Source: Pyrinomonadaceae bacterium MAG19_C2-C3 (GTDB lineage: Bacteria; Acidobacteriota; Blastocatellia; Pyrinomonadales; Pyrinomonadaceae). Taken from it: a DNA stretch of 64,000 bases. The stretch spans positions 35,567 through 99,566 of the forward strand of contig JANDLT010000011.1 in NCBI GenBank assembly GCA_024330265.1, read 5' to 3'. Shown here piece by piece: positions 54,201 through 62,746 of this stretch. Position 1 is the first letter of the stretch. The number at the start of each line of letters is the position of its first letter. The translations under genes were made by a program, and so were the position numbers. Below the pieces are notes generated by a model. That model saw nothing but the letters and a program-made list of their open reading frames with translations. It had not been told where the DNA came from and did no database searches.

Positions 54201-54443
54201 GACGGCGAAGTCGCCCGCGATGTCTGTGATTGTGCCGACGACAATCACTTTGCCGTCCTTTTGAACGGCGACGGCGGATGCGAGGTCGGTGCTGCCCGCG
54301 AAGTTGACAATCTGTTTGCCGGAAGTCCCGAAGGCTAAATCTATGTCGCCGACGGCGGCGTTCACTGTCGGCACGAGATGAACGCAGACAAGCACGAACA
54401 CGATGACAATCGTGATGATTTTAGAAGCGCGAAGGTTTATCAT
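51285..54443 (-). CDS. Secreted delta-60 repeat protein with Calx-beta domain
   Basis: 1052 residues. Signal peptide IITIVIVFVLVCVHLVPTVN at residues 9-28, cleavage near AVGD. Then at least 14 delta-60 (DUF5122) repeats of about 60 residues, each with a core like 'LDTSFGxxGxV.TDF' followed by 'A.AVQ.DGRI.V.G', which probably form beta-propellers. Residues about 935-1040 form a Calx-beta domain (TVTVNYTTADGTARAGSDYA, ATSGTLTFVPGSIKQTIAVP). A cell-surface or extracellular role is likely, with no enzymatic motif. It converges on the WD40 gene with only 5 bases between stops. Confidence 0.88.
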   Translation of the reverse strand: MINLRASKIITIVIVFVLVCVHLVPTVNAAVGDIDLAFGTSGKQIVNFAGSTDLASAVAVQKDGKVIVVGTITDIAGDFAVARYNANGSPDLSFGNGGKVVTDFGGLDRASAVGVQADGKILVAGSATGQTEIMIDGIRVLSSSLNFAVARYNPDGTLDATFDRDGRAMIDFAGGSDEARAVLLQPDGKITLVGTAGRPLPGQRFGIQFTSDFGIARFNSDGTLDTSFGIAGKTGFNVFDRPVQVNAAALQADGRILIVSRSGFTGPILGPVEGDFILARFNLDGTLDTTFGDAGKVVTDFDNGNDNARAVAVQSDGRIVVAGATFKSGAVGDTDFAVARYTGDGRLDTDFDLDGRATIDFGKFDTAQAIVLQTDGRIILAGASRADAGFGIDAGFVSITGVSSDFALARLNSDGTLDAAYGDAGGRVTTNLNGTQDYAVGVSLTANGNLIAVGATVSFGTALDFALVSYDANGRINNGFGVNGKQSTNFGGGNDRAESVAAQADGKLVVAGTTAYGATGDDFAVTRINTDGTLDNTFGAGGRVVTDFSGFDGYDTASATLVQTDGRIVVIGTATNFRVSQSDFALARYHTDGSPDLSFGDAGKVITDFGEFSFDRASDAVLQPDGKIVVVGSVSNPTGENGYNVFGIARYNADGNLDTTFGGGDGLATTGFGEYALATSIAVQTDGRIIVAGLTAISINFFPAQDFAVARYTATGELDTSFGTNGRVTTDFDNGSDYAGDVAVQDDGSIIVVGANHPLFSASPTFSTSPNGGVIGGRFTSFGIGGIALARYDASGKLDSSFDADGKATTNLRGIGYASAVSLQPDKRIIVSGNAFGRFPLTGDLSAPGDGLSFAGSDFALARFLPDGSLDPSFGTNGGVITTDFAQGNDASADCLLLPDNRLTVVGYAGIRGNSFDFAIARYSLDGLTLGIGDITVRESTRGTQTAIVTVALSAPSTETVTVNYTTADGTARAGSDYAATSGTLTFVPGSIKQTIAVPVLADTLRERDELFSLRLSDVRNGAAYRLVRADSQVTIINAVEKRRVTARPRGR

Positions 54444-54902
54444 TTAATACTTTCAGAGGGTATGGAGAATTTATTGAGCAATCATCTTTTGAGTTTTAGC
54501 GTCGGGCAAATTTGATGTTGTCTATGCTAAAACTGAAGTTGGCGGTAGTGGTAATGTCACCGATGAAGTTGTCAGGGGAGTATATCGAAGAACAAAGTCA
54601 TGACCAAGAGACTGAGCTTCAAAGTAGAGGGCGACATCATCGTCCGTATCAGAGAAGGGTAGTAGCACGAAGCGTGGGTGAAGGCGCGTGCTTTTTGCTC
54701 TGCGGTTCTTGGCGTCTTCACTTTGCGGTTCTTTGCGATACACGAAGAAGTAACGCCAAGGAGCGCAAAGATTGAAGACGCCAAGGAGCGCAAAGATTCT
54801 CCCGCCTTTGAGCCACTACCCAAAGAAGTTTGTCGCCCGCTTGGATTTTATAGCAACCGTTTGTAGCATCCTTAACTCAAACTCGATTCAGTCGGAATCA
54901 AC
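54444..54902. other. Intergenic region upstream of hutH with CTTTGCG-type inverted repeat
   Basis: About 460 bases between the divergent delta-60 and hutH genes. At about 54705-54797, TTGGCGTCTTCA and CTTTGCG words on the left are complemented by TGAAGACGCCAA and CGCAAAG words on the right, forming a hairpin repeat. The hut promoter should be here but no clear -35/-10 or HutC-type operator was recognised. Confidence 0.5.
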
Positions 54903-56435
54903 GTGGCATCAATGCCGGACGAACATAAAAACCTTGTGATTGAACTTGACGGGCAGCCGCTCACGCTCGCTCAAATCGCCCGCGTTGCCGACGGTGACGC
55001 CCACATCAAACTCGCGGACACAAGGCGGGAAAGCGTCACCGCATCGCGCCGCGTCGTCGAAGAAATTATCGCTTCAGGTCAAACCGTGTATGGCGTCAAC
55101 ACGGGTTTCGGCAAGCTGTCGGATTATGTCGTACCTTCGGATGAGTTGCGCGAGTTGCAGTTGAATCTCGTTCGCAGTCATGCGTGCGGCATCGGCAATC
55201 CGCTTTCGATTGATGAGACGCGGGCGATGATGTTGCTGCGCGCGAATGTGTTGGCGAAGGGTTTTAGCGGGGCGCGCGTTGAAGTCATTGAGATGTTGAT
55301 AGCGTTGCTTGAACGCGGAGTGCATCCGGTGATACCCGAAAAAGGTTCGGTCGGCGCAAGTGGCGATCTGGCTCCACTCGCACATCTCGCTCTTGTGCTA
55401 ATCGGCGAAGGCGAAGCGTTTTATCAAGGCGAAAAGTTGGCGGGTGCGGTGGCGTTGCAACAGGTCGGACTTGAACCTTTGCAGTTAGAAGCTAAGGAAG
55501 GCATCGCGCTTCTCAACGGCACACAGGCGATGGCGGCAATCGGCGGACTCGCCGTTCGTCGCGCGATTACTTTGTCCGTCGCCGCCGATGTCGCGTGCGC
55601 GATGACGCACGAAGCATTGCTCGCCACTCCGACCGCTTATGACGGACGCATACACCGCGCCCGCCCGCACGCCGGACAAGTCGAAGTCGCCCGTCACTTA
55701 TGCGAACTTTTACAAGATAGCGAGATTCGCGCCTCGCATTTGGAGAACGATTCGCGCGTGCAAGACGCATACAGTTTGCGTTGCGCCCCACAGGTTCACG
55801 GCGCAGTGCGCGACTGTCTAATGCACGCTTGCGGCATCGTCGAAATCGAATCGGGTAGCGCGACGGACAACCCGCTCGTCTTCGCCGACACAGGCGAGAT
55901 TTTATCGGGCGGCAATTTTCACGGCGCGCCGCTCGGCTTCGCGTTCGATTACGCGGCGATTGCCCTGACCGATTTAGCGGGTATCAGCGAACGCCGCACC
56001 GAGCGACTGGTCAACCCGGATTTAAGCGAAGGCTTGCCGCCCTTCCTCGCCGCACACGCCGGAACGTCTTCCGGTTTGATGATCGCCCAAGTCGCCGCCG
56101 TCGCGCTCATAGCCGAAATGAAAGTCTTATCGCATCCGGCGAGTGTTGATAACCTGCCGACTTCCGGCAACAAAGAAGACCATGTTTCGATGGGCATGAC
56201 GGCGGCGACGAAACTGCGAACCGTCGTTGAAAACGCCGAACACGTCTTAGCGATTGAACTACTTGCCGCCGCCGAAGGTCTCGAATATCGTCGCCCGCTT
56301 AAAGCCGGAACGGGCGTCGAACAAGCACATAAAATCGTGCGTTCACACGTCGCACGTTTAACCCAAGACCGCGCGCTTTCAAACGACATCCAACGCCTTG
56401 CACAAGCGATACGACGCGGCGAGTTCGCGTTGTGA
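54903..56435 (+). CDS. hutH: Histidine ammonia-lyase
   Basis: 510 residues from GTG 54903 (GGA six bases upstream); ATG 54912 is a close alternative. Converts L-histidine to urocanate and ammonia in the cytoplasm, the first step of histidine use. The ASG triad that forms the MIO cofactor is at residues 152-154 in GSVGASGDLAPLAHLAL. Further marks are YGVNTGFGKLSD, QLNLVRSHACGIG, QDAYSLRCAPQVHGAV and SATDNPLVF. Length is typical. First gene of the hut series (hutH-U-G-I) on the plus strand. Confidence 0.95.
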   Translation: MASMPDEHKNLVIELDGQPLTLAQIARVADGDAHIKLADTRRESVTASRRVVEEIIASGQTVYGVNTGFGKLSDYVVPSDELRELQLNLVRSHACGIGNPLSIDETRAMMLLRANVLAKGFSGARVEVIEMLIALLERGVHPVIPEKGSVGASGDLAPLAHLALVLIGEGEAFYQGEKLAGAVALQQVGLEPLQLEAKEGIALLNGTQAMAAIGGLAVRRAITLSVAADVACAMTHEALLATPTAYDGRIHRARPHAGQVEVARHLCELLQDSEIRASHLENDSRVQDAYSLRCAPQVHGAVRDCLMHACGIVEIESGSATDNPLVFADTGEILSGGNFHGAPLGFAFDYAAIALTDLAGISERRTERLVNPDLSEGLPPFLAAHAGTSSGLMIAQVAAVALIAEMKVLSHPASVDNLPTSGNKEDHVSMGMTAATKLRTVVENAEHVLAIELLAAAEGLEYRRPLKAGTGVEQAHKIVRSHVARLTQDRALSNDIQRLAQAIRRGEFAL

Positions 56436-56500
56436 TGTTAGATTTGAAATCTCAAATTTGACATTGCCTGATACCAACGGATTTTGTGATTACAGGAACA

Positions 56501-56688
56501 TCAGCCCTGAAAGGGCAACATTCAATAGCCCGGCGCATCGCGCCGGGTCAAGCACCACATCACGGTTCAGCCCTGAAAGGGCGGCATACCGATTCCGGTT
56601 ATTAAGCCCTGTAAGGGCTTGGATGAAAACTGCAACTCATACCCGGCGCGATGCGCCGGGCTATTGAATGCCGCTCCTTCGGAGCTAA
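56501..56688. repeat. REP-like intergenic palindrome cluster (copy 3 of 3)
   Basis: Between hutH and hutU. AGCCCTGAAAGGGC (56502-56515), a CCCGGCGCATCGCGCCGGG palindrome near 56529-56547, a second AGCCCTGAAAGGGCG, AAGCCCTGTAAGGGCTT, a second CCCGGCGCGATGCGCCGGG near 56642-56660, and GCTCCTTCGGAGC. Same family as 8575-8768 and 11528-11706. Confidence 0.8.
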
Positions 56689-56814
56689 GAACAACATTAC
56701 CCTCGTGCTGACCACACGTTAACCACAAATTCCGATGGTGTGAGGAAATTGCAAATTGAACTCCTCTGCCGTCCCTGCGTCATTACGGTTGAAAATCTTT
56801 AGGAGCAAATACTT

Positions 56815-58467
56815 TTGACGTACAAAGAAATCAGAGCCGCGCGCGGCAGTGAAATTTCGTGTCAAGGTTGGCATCAGGAAGCCGCGCTGCGTATGTTGAT
56901 GAACAATCTCGACCCGGAAGTCGCGGAGAATCCGGCGGAGCTAATCGTCTATGGCGGCACGGGCAAGGCGGCGCGCAACCCTGCGTGTTATGCGGCGATA
57001 GTTCGCTCACTGCGTGAACTTAAAAACGATGAAACTTTGCTTGTGCAGTCGGGCAAACCCGTCGGCGTTTTTCGCACGCACGAATACGCCCCGCGTGTGC
57101 TTATCGCCAACTCGAATCTCGTCGGGCGATGGTCGAATTGGGAAGAATTTAATCGCCTCGAAAAGTTAGGGCTGACGATGTATGGGCAGATGACGGCAGG
57201 CTCATGGATTTACATCGGCTCGCAGGGAATCATTCAAGGCACGTTCGAGACGTTCGCCGCCCTCGCCGCCAAACACTTCGGCGGGACGCTTAAAAACAGA
57301 CTCGTCGTCTCCGGCGGGATGGGCGGCATGGGCGGTGCGCAACCGCTCGCGGCGACGATGAACGAAGCATGTTTTTTAGGCATTGACGTTGATCCGGCGC
57401 GCATCGAAAAACGACTTGCCACAGGTTACTGCGACCACATTAGTTTTGATTTAGACGACGCGCTTCAAACGCTCGAAGGGGCGCGCATCAAAGGCGAAGC
57501 CGTCTCCATCGGACTTGTCGGCAATTGCGCCGAAGTGCTTCCCGAACTCGCACGCCGCGCCGTGCAGGTTGATGTCGTCACCGACCAGACGAGCGCGCAC
57601 GACCCTTTGAACGGTTACGTTCCGGCAGGCATGAGTTTAGATGAAGCACGCGGGTTGAGAACGAAAGACCCTGACGCATACATCGCGCGTTCGATGGAAT
57701 CTATGGCGCGTCACGTCGCGGCGATGCTCGCCTTACAACAGAACGGCGCGATAGCTTTCGACTACGGCAACAACATCCGAACCAACGCGCGGGTCGCCGG
57801 TGTTGATAACGCTTTCGACATTCCCGGTTTCGTACCCGAATACATTCGCCCGCTTTTTTGCGAAGGGAAAGGACCTTTCCGTTGGGTCGCACTCTCCGGC
57901 GATGCGAACGATATACGCAAAACCGACGACCTCGCGCTCGAACTATTCCCGGAGAATGAATCCATGCGGCGTTGGCTGCGACTGGCGAACGATAAAATCA
58001 AGTTTCAAGGACTCCCTGCGCGCGTCTGCTGGCTCGGTTACGGCGAACGCGCCGAGTTTGGTGATGCGTTAAACGGCATGGTCAAGTCGGGCGCGCTCGC
58101 CGCCCCTATCGTCATCGGGCGCGACCACTTGGACACGGGCAGCGTCGCGTCGCCTTACCGCGAAACCGAAGCGATGCGCGACGGTTCGGACGCGATTGCG
58201 GATTGGGCGATTCTTAACGCACTGCTCAACACCGCGTCGGGTGCGTCGTGGGTCTCGGTTCACAACGGCGGCGGCGTCGGCATAGGTTATTCACAACACG
58301 CCGGAATGGTCGTCGTCGCCGACGGCACGGATGAAACCGCGCGGCGACTTAATCGCGTTCTCACCGCCGACCCCGGCATAGGTGTTTTGCGTCACGCCGA
58401 CGCGGGTTATAAGGAAGCGATTGACGTTGTGCGCGACACAGATTTGAAGATGCCGATGATGCCGTAA
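56815..58467 (+). CDS. hutU: Urocanate hydratase
   Basis: 550 residues from TTG 56815, chosen because AGGAG lies 9 bases upstream and no nearer ATG exists. Hydrates urocanate to imidazolonepropionate using tightly bound NAD+ as electrophile. The glycine-rich NAD site [19 protein letters not shown] is near residue 165, [13 protein letters not shown] follows, and the conserved [20 protein letters not shown] segment with the active-site Cys is near residue 403. C-terminal [19 protein letters not shown]. Length and blocks are complete. Second gene of the hut series. Confidence 0.95.
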   Translation: MTYKEIRAARGSEISCQGWHQEAALRMLMNNLDPEVAENPAELIVYGGTGKAARNPACYAAIVRSLRELKNDETLLVQSGKPVGVFRTHEYAPRVLIANSNLVGRWSNWEEFNRLEKLGLTMYGQMTAGSWIYIGSQGIIQGTFETFAALAAKHFGGTLKNRLVVSGGMGGMGGAQPLAATMNEACFLGIDVDPARIEKRLATGYCDHISFDLDDALQTLEGARIKGEAVSIGLVGNCAEVLPELARRAVQVDVVTDQTSAHDPLNGYVPAGMSLDEARGLRTKDPDAYIARSMESMARHVAAMLALQQNGAIAFDYGNNIRTNARVAGVDNAFDIPGFVPEYIRPLFCEGKGPFRWVALSGDANDIRKTDDLALELFPENESMRRWLRLANDKIKFQGLPARVCWLGYGERAEFGDALNGMVKSGALAAPIVIGRDHLDTGSVASPYRETEAMRDGSDAIADWAILNALLNTASGASWVSVHNGGGVGIGYSQHAGMVVVADGTDETARRLNRVLTADPGIGVLRHADAGYKEAIDVVRDTDLKMPMMP

Positions 58468-58486
58468 AATAGTTTTTGATTGGAAA

Positions 58487-58584
58487 CTCTGCGTAACTCT
58501 GCGTCAGCACTCTGCGGTACTCTGCGTTTGAAAACTTTTTTGACGCAGAGTACCGCAGAGTTGAAGACGCAGAGTTACGCAGAG
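58487..58584. repeat. CTCTGCG-type inverted repeat between hutU and hutG
   Basis: The left arm (58487-58527) contains four CTCTGCG words (AACTCTGCGTAACTCTGCG, then CACTCTGCGGTACTCTGCG). The right arm (58543-58584) is their complement (ACGCAGAGTACCGCAGAG, then ACGCAGAGTTACGCAGAG). A long imperfect hairpin that might reduce read-through into hutG or protect the upstream mRNA. Confidence 0.75.
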
Positions 58585-58616
58585 AAAACCCATTTTTGAG
58601 ATAGCTTCTAAAAGCG

Positions 58617-59585
58617 ATGAAAGATTCGGCTAATCAATTGTTCAACGACCCGCTCTGGCAACGCGCGAGCGCGTGGCTTGCTGGCGAGTACGACGCGAAG
58701 GCGAACGCGCGTCTCGGTGTACTCGGTGCGCCGTTGCGTCTCGGCTCCATCACGCCCGGCGATTGCCATCTCGCGCCCGGTGCGATACGCGACGCGCTTC
58801 GGCGTTTCAGCACCTATGACATCGAAACGAATCTTGATTTGCGTCATCTCGCCGTCGAAGATTTCGGTGACGTGGATTTGTCCGAAGCGCGTCCTGAAGC
58901 GGCGTTCGCTCCGCTCTCGAACGCGGTGCGCGAGAAGCTCGAAAAGGTTGACACGCTCGTACTCTTAGGCGGCGATAACAGCGTCACACGTCCCGCGCTG
59001 CACGGCATGATTCCCGCGCTTAGTAATTCATCCGACGCTTCTTCGCCGGACGTGTCGCTCTCGCGCTGTGCCTTGCTCACGCTCGACGCGCATCTTGATT
59101 TGCGCGACACGTCCGCCGGTTTGACGAACGGCAACCCTGTGCGCGCGCTCCTCGAAGATGGCTTGCCGGGAAACAACATCACGCAAATCGGCATTCAGCC
59201 TTTCGCCAACTCGAAGGCTTACGCGGACGTGGCGCGCGAGGCTGGCATCAACGTCTTCACGGGTGACGACGTGTGCCGTCGCGGACTTGAAAACGTCGTC
59301 ACCGAATCGCTCAACCGTCTCGCGCAACAATCGGATGCGATTTATGTTGACCTCGATTTGGACGTACTCGACCGTGCGTTCGCACCCGCCACGCCGGGTT
59401 CGCGTCCCGGCGGTTTGACACCCGCCGAGATTCGCCGCGCCGCGCATATCTGCGGGCAACACCCGCGAGTGCGCGTCATGGATTTAGTCGAAATTGATGC
59501 TTCAAAAGACATCAACGACGCAACCGCGCTCGCCGCCGCCGCGTGTTTGCTGTCGTTCGCCGTAGGATTGATGAGTCGTCCTTGA
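58617..59585 (+). CDS. hutG: Formimidoylglutamase (arginase/ureohydrolase family)
   Basis: 322 residues. Ureohydrolase fold with two-manganese ligands: LVLLGGDNSVTRPALHGM (GGDN in place of the usual GGDH), LLTLDAHLDLRD and YVDLDLDVLDRAFAPATPGS. GSITPGDCHLAPGAIRDALR near the N-terminus is the loop that lines the active site. In the hut operon it should split N-formimidoyl-glutamate to glutamate and formamide. GGDN is seen in HutG-type enzymes, but other ureohydrolases (agmatinase-like) cannot be excluded without the context. No clear ribosome-binding site. Confidence 0.88.
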   Translation: MKDSANQLFNDPLWQRASAWLAGEYDAKANARLGVLGAPLRLGSITPGDCHLAPGAIRDALRRFSTYDIETNLDLRHLAVEDFGDVDLSEARPEAAFAPLSNAVREKLEKVDTLVLLGGDNSVTRPALHGMIPALSNSSDASSPDVSLSRCALLTLDAHLDLRDTSAGLTNGNPVRALLEDGLPGNNITQIGIQPFANSKAYADVAREAGINVFTGDDVCRRGLENVVTESLNRLAQQSDAIYVDLDLDVLDRAFAPATPGSRPGGLTPAEIRRAAHICGQHPRVRVMDLVEIDASKDINDATALAAAACLLSFAVGLMSRP

Positions 59586-59633
59586 CCGCGAATTTAAGAT
59601 CGTGAAGAAGACAATAAGCGTTGAATAATTATT

Positions 59634-59838
59634 TCACCTTATGCGGTGACGAAGTTTTGCGGCTCTGCCGCTTGATGTGCGGTGAGGCTCTGCCTCACCG
59701 TAGAGACGCCTTCTTAACTTCTTTGAGGCTACGCCTCGCACGGCTGGCGGCGTAGCCGCCATATATTTCTTCAGAGCGAAGCGGAAAGGCGAAGCCTTTC
59801 CGCACATCAGGCGGCAGAGCCGCACTAATGCATAGGAT
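59634..59838. repeat. ~200-bp palindromic element between hutG and hutI
   Basis: Begins CACCTTATGC and ends GCATAGGATG, resembling the termini of the 26541 and 40083 elements (CACCTTACGC). The interior is a chain of palindromes: GCGGCTCTGCCGC, GGTGAGGCTCTGCCTCACC, GAGGCTACGCCTC, GGCGGCGTAGCCGCC, GGAAAGGCGAAGCCTTTCC and GGCGGCAGAGCCGC. The hutI ribosome-binding site AGGATGA is at its right end. Confidence 0.7.
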
Positions 59839-59846
59839 GACTAATC

Positions 59847-61163
59847 ATGACGAACAACGATGCCTCTCGATTACTCGCCGTCGTCAATTGCCGTCAACTC
59901 GTGACGCTCTCCGGTGCCGCGCGTCCACGCACGGGAGCGGACATGCGCGAACTCGCCATCATCGAAAACGGCGCGCTGCTCGTGCGCGACGGACGCATCG
60001 AACGCACGGGAAAGTACGATGAAATCAAATCCCTCATCACGCCTGATTACGAAATCGAAGACGCGGGCGGAGGCGTCGTGATGCCCGGATTCGTGGACGC
60101 ACACGCGCATCCCGTGTTCGCGGGAACGCGCGTTGACGAATACGAACAGCGCGCGGGCGGTGCGACATATCAGGAAATCAGAGCGGCGGGCGGCGGGATT
60201 CTCTCCACCGTAGGGCGCACGCGCGCCGCATCGGAAGATGAATTATTGATTGCTGCGAAGCGGTACGCGAACTGGTTTTTACGCGGCGGGACGACGACCA
60301 TCGAGGCGAAATCCGGTTATGGTTTAACGATTGAAGATGAACTGAAAATGCTGCGCGTCATTCGTCGTCTGAATGATGAAACCGCTTTGCGATACGTCCC
60401 GACGTTTCTCGGAGCGCACGACGTTCCACCGGAATACGAGAACCACGCGGCAGCCTACGTCGCTTTAATCGTGGACGAAATGCTGCCGCGTGTCCTCGCA
60501 GAAAATCTCGCGGAATACGCCGATGCGTTTTGCGAAGACAAGGTTTTCACCGTCGAACAAACGCGGCGCGTGCTGCTTGCCGCGCGTCGTCACAATTTGA
60601 AGTTGCGCCTCCACGCCGACCAACTCACGCTTGGTGGCGGAGCCTGTTTAGCCGCCGAACTCCGTGCGACGACCGCCGATCATCTCGAACATACGGACGC
60701 CGACGGCATCGAGGCGATGCGGCGGGCAGGAGTCCAACCCGTGCTGCTTCCCGCTTCGGTTTATGCGCTCGGTTTGTCACGCTATCCGGCGGCGCGGCGG
60801 ATGATTGATGCCGGACTTGCGGTCGTGCTGGCGACGGATTTTAATCCCGGTTCATCGCCCGTGCCTTCGATGCCGATGGTGCTTTCGCTCGCTTCGACGC
60901 AAATGAAAATGACGTGCGCCGAAGCCGTGACCGCCTGCACCGTCAATGCCGCTTATAGTCTTAATCGCGGGCATCTTCTCGGCTCGCTTGAGGCTGGAAA
61001 ATTCGCCGATTTCGTCATCCATGATTGTCGAGACTACCGCGAAATCGCGTACTTCGTCGGCATCGAATCAACGCACACTGTATTTGTTCGCGGTCAGTGC
61101 GTTTTTGCCGCCACGACCACTGGCGGCGAATCGCATGACCGAACTTTATCTCATGCAACTTAG
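59847..61163 (+). CDS. hutI: Imidazolonepropionase
   Basis: 438 residues from ATG 59847 with AGGATGA upstream. Amidohydrolase fold that opens the ring of imidazolonepropionate to formimidoylglutamate. Metal ligands [20 protein letters not shown] at about 83 onwards. Other marks: [66 protein letters not shown] and [17 protein letters not shown]. Complete and of usual length (slightly extended at both ends). Last hut gene; no hutC regulator or transporter adjoins. Confidence 0.95.
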   Translation: MTNNDASRLLAVVNCRQLVTLSGAARPRTGADMRELAIIENGALLVRDGRIERTGKYDEIKSLITPDYEIEDAGGGVVMPGFVDAHAHPVFAGTRVDEYEQRAGGATYQEIRAAGGGILSTVGRTRAASEDELLIAAKRYANWFLRGGTTTIEAKSGYGLTIEDELKMLRVIRRLNDETALRYVPTFLGAHDVPPEYENHAAAYVALIVDEMLPRVLAENLAEYADAFCEDKVFTVEQTRRVLLAARRHNLKLRLHADQLTLGGGACLAAELRATTADHLEHTDADGIEAMRRAGVQPVLLPASVYALGLSRYPAARRMIDAGLAVVLATDFNPGSSPVPSMPMVLSLASTQMKMTCAEAVTACTVNAAYSLNRGHLLGSLEAGKFADFVIHDCRDYREIAYFVGIESTHTVFVRGQCVFAATTTGGESHDRTLSHAT

Positions 61164-61453
61164 CATTATTCACGATGTTCGTTGACGACCCACCCATCTG
61201 CTAATTCACGATACGATGACCGTAAGCCGCGTTCTGAATTCTGCTCTGAATATAGAGACGTGAGTGATAATGCTCATCAAAAATAAGGGTTTCTGCTCAT
61301 TCGATTGCAGCTTGCTTCGATTAACTTAATGCACATTAGTAGCGAATCATCCATGTACGTACTCTGTTGCGCGCGGATGCTCGACTCCTAGCTTTACAAA
61401 AGTTGACGACTTAACGACAGACAACAAATAACATTCAGGAGAAGGAAAAAACG

Positions 61454-62320
61454 ATGAGCAGCATGAAGAAATTGATCACCGGAGCCGCCGCCACGTTCGC
61501 GCTTACAATTTGCGTCACCAGCATTCAGGCGCAGAACATGAGCCGGATGGATAACAAACAACTCTTACGCATCACAGACAATCTGGCGATGCACGCCGAC
61601 CGCTTAGATGGCGTGATAGACCGCGCGCTCGACCGTAGCCGTCTCGATGGCTCGGCGCGTGAAGATGATGTGCTGGCACTCGTTGATGAGTTCGAGAACG
61701 AGACGGATCAACTGCGTGACCGCATAGACGACAACGCCGTCGTATCATCCGATGTCGAAGCGGTGCTTTCGCGCGGACTTCGTTTGCAGATGTTTCTCGA
61801 ACGTCATCCCGCAATCAAACGCGACGCGCAACCGGCATGGATGATGGTCAGGAATAATCTCGATCAACTCGCCCGCGCCTACAATGTGACATGGGTGTGG
61901 ACAACCGCCGGGAACACTTATATGAAGAACATTCCGGTCAAACAGGTCTTGCGCCGCATTGAGGAACGCGCCGACGAGTTTGACGACTCGCTCGAAATCG
62001 CGCTCGATTCAAGTCGTTTGGACGGCAGCCCGGCGGAAGATCAAGTTTTGACGCTGGTTCACAACTTTGAGGAAGAGACGGACGAACTGCGCGACCGCGC
62101 GAATAACCGTCCGGGCGGTGGCATCGTCGCGGCTGACGTGGAAGCCTTGATGAAACGCGCGTTAGAGATTGAGAAGTTCATGGATAGCAACCAACTCACC
62201 CCGCGTGCCAATAGAGATTGGGCGCAAGTCAAAGTGAACTTAGACGAATTGGCTCAAGCCTACAACGTCGTACCGGTCTGGACGGTTACATTCGTCCCGG
62301 CGACAAGCAGTATCCGTTAA
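61454..62320 (+). CDS. Secreted protein with a tandem internal duplication
   Basis: 288 residues, ATG at 61454 with GGAGAAGG upstream. Signal peptide KLITGAAATFALTICVTSIQ with cleavage near AQN. Two similar helical units follow, about residues 33-150 and 170-285. Each carries 'ALD.SRLDGS..ED.VL.LV..FE.ETD.LRDR' (ALDRSRLDGSAREDDVLALV and ALDSSRLDGSPAEDQVLTLV), then a 'DVEA' segment and 'NLD.LA.AYNV.WVW' (NNLDQLARAYNVTWVW and NLDELAQAYNVVPVW). A periplasmic helical-bundle repeat protein of unknown function, possibly a pair of cofactor- or metal-binding bundles. Confidence 0.8.
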   Translation: MSSMKKLITGAAATFALTICVTSIQAQNMSRMDNKQLLRITDNLAMHADRLDGVIDRALDRSRLDGSAREDDVLALVDEFENETDQLRDRIDDNAVVSSDVEAVLSRGLRLQMFLERHPAIKRDAQPAWMMVRNNLDQLARAYNVTWVWTTAGNTYMKNIPVKQVLRRIEERADEFDDSLEIALDSSRLDGSPAEDQVLTLVHNFEEETDELRDRANNRPGGGIVAADVEALMKRALEIEKFMDSNQLTPRANRDWAQVKVNLDELAQAYNVVPVWTVTFVPATSSIR

Positions 62321-62331
62321 GAGTTCGACTA

Positions 62332-62508
62332 AGCTCGACTTTATCCATTTTGGAAACAGGGAATGTAAATAAAAGACTTAGCGTCACGATTATTCGCCAG
62401 ACTTTTTGAATGTCAGTCAAAAAGTGGACATTCAAAAAGTCTGACGTTGAAAACAAAAGACTTATGCCTTCGGCGTTTCGGCTTCCTAAAAATGGATAAA
62501 GTCGAGCT
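62332..62508. mobile_element. 177-bp inverted-repeat element
   Basis: AGCTCGACTTTATCCATTT (62332-62350) is exactly complemented at 62490-62508. In the middle, CAGACTTTTTGAATGTC (near 62398-62414) and its complement (near 62427-62443) form a second hairpin. No coding capacity. Could be a MITE or an end remnant of the IS5-type element just to the right. Confidence 0.6.
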
Positions 62509-62563
62509 AAGTGCGTGTTGAAAAAAGCGGAACGACCTCCGGCGAATGAGGTAGGAAAAGGGT

Positions 62564-62686
62564 ATGAGACAAACATAGCCAACAGACTTGAGCAACGCCG
62601 AGTGGCATCGGCTTGCTCCTCTGATTCCTCGACCCAAACTCGGAGGTCGCCCCGCACAGTATGAGCGACGTAAGCCAAGCGGATAA
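62564..62686 (+). pseudogene. IS5-type transposase N-terminal remnant
   Basis: A 41-codon stretch read as MRQT, an in-frame TAG, PTDLSNAEWHRLAPLIPRPK, then LGGRPAQYERRKPSG and a stop. 'DLS..EW..L.PL.P.P..GGRP' is the conserved N-terminal helix region of IS5/DUF4096-type transposases. One stop codon interrupts it and everything after the first ~40 residues is missing, including the DDE residues. The rest of the element was not found. Points to past insertion of an IS5-family element here. Confidence 0.7.
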
Positions 62687-62746
62687 GTCGGCTTTTCTTT
62701 GTCAATGAACTTGTACCTGACTACCCGAAAAGCATTACACCCAATC

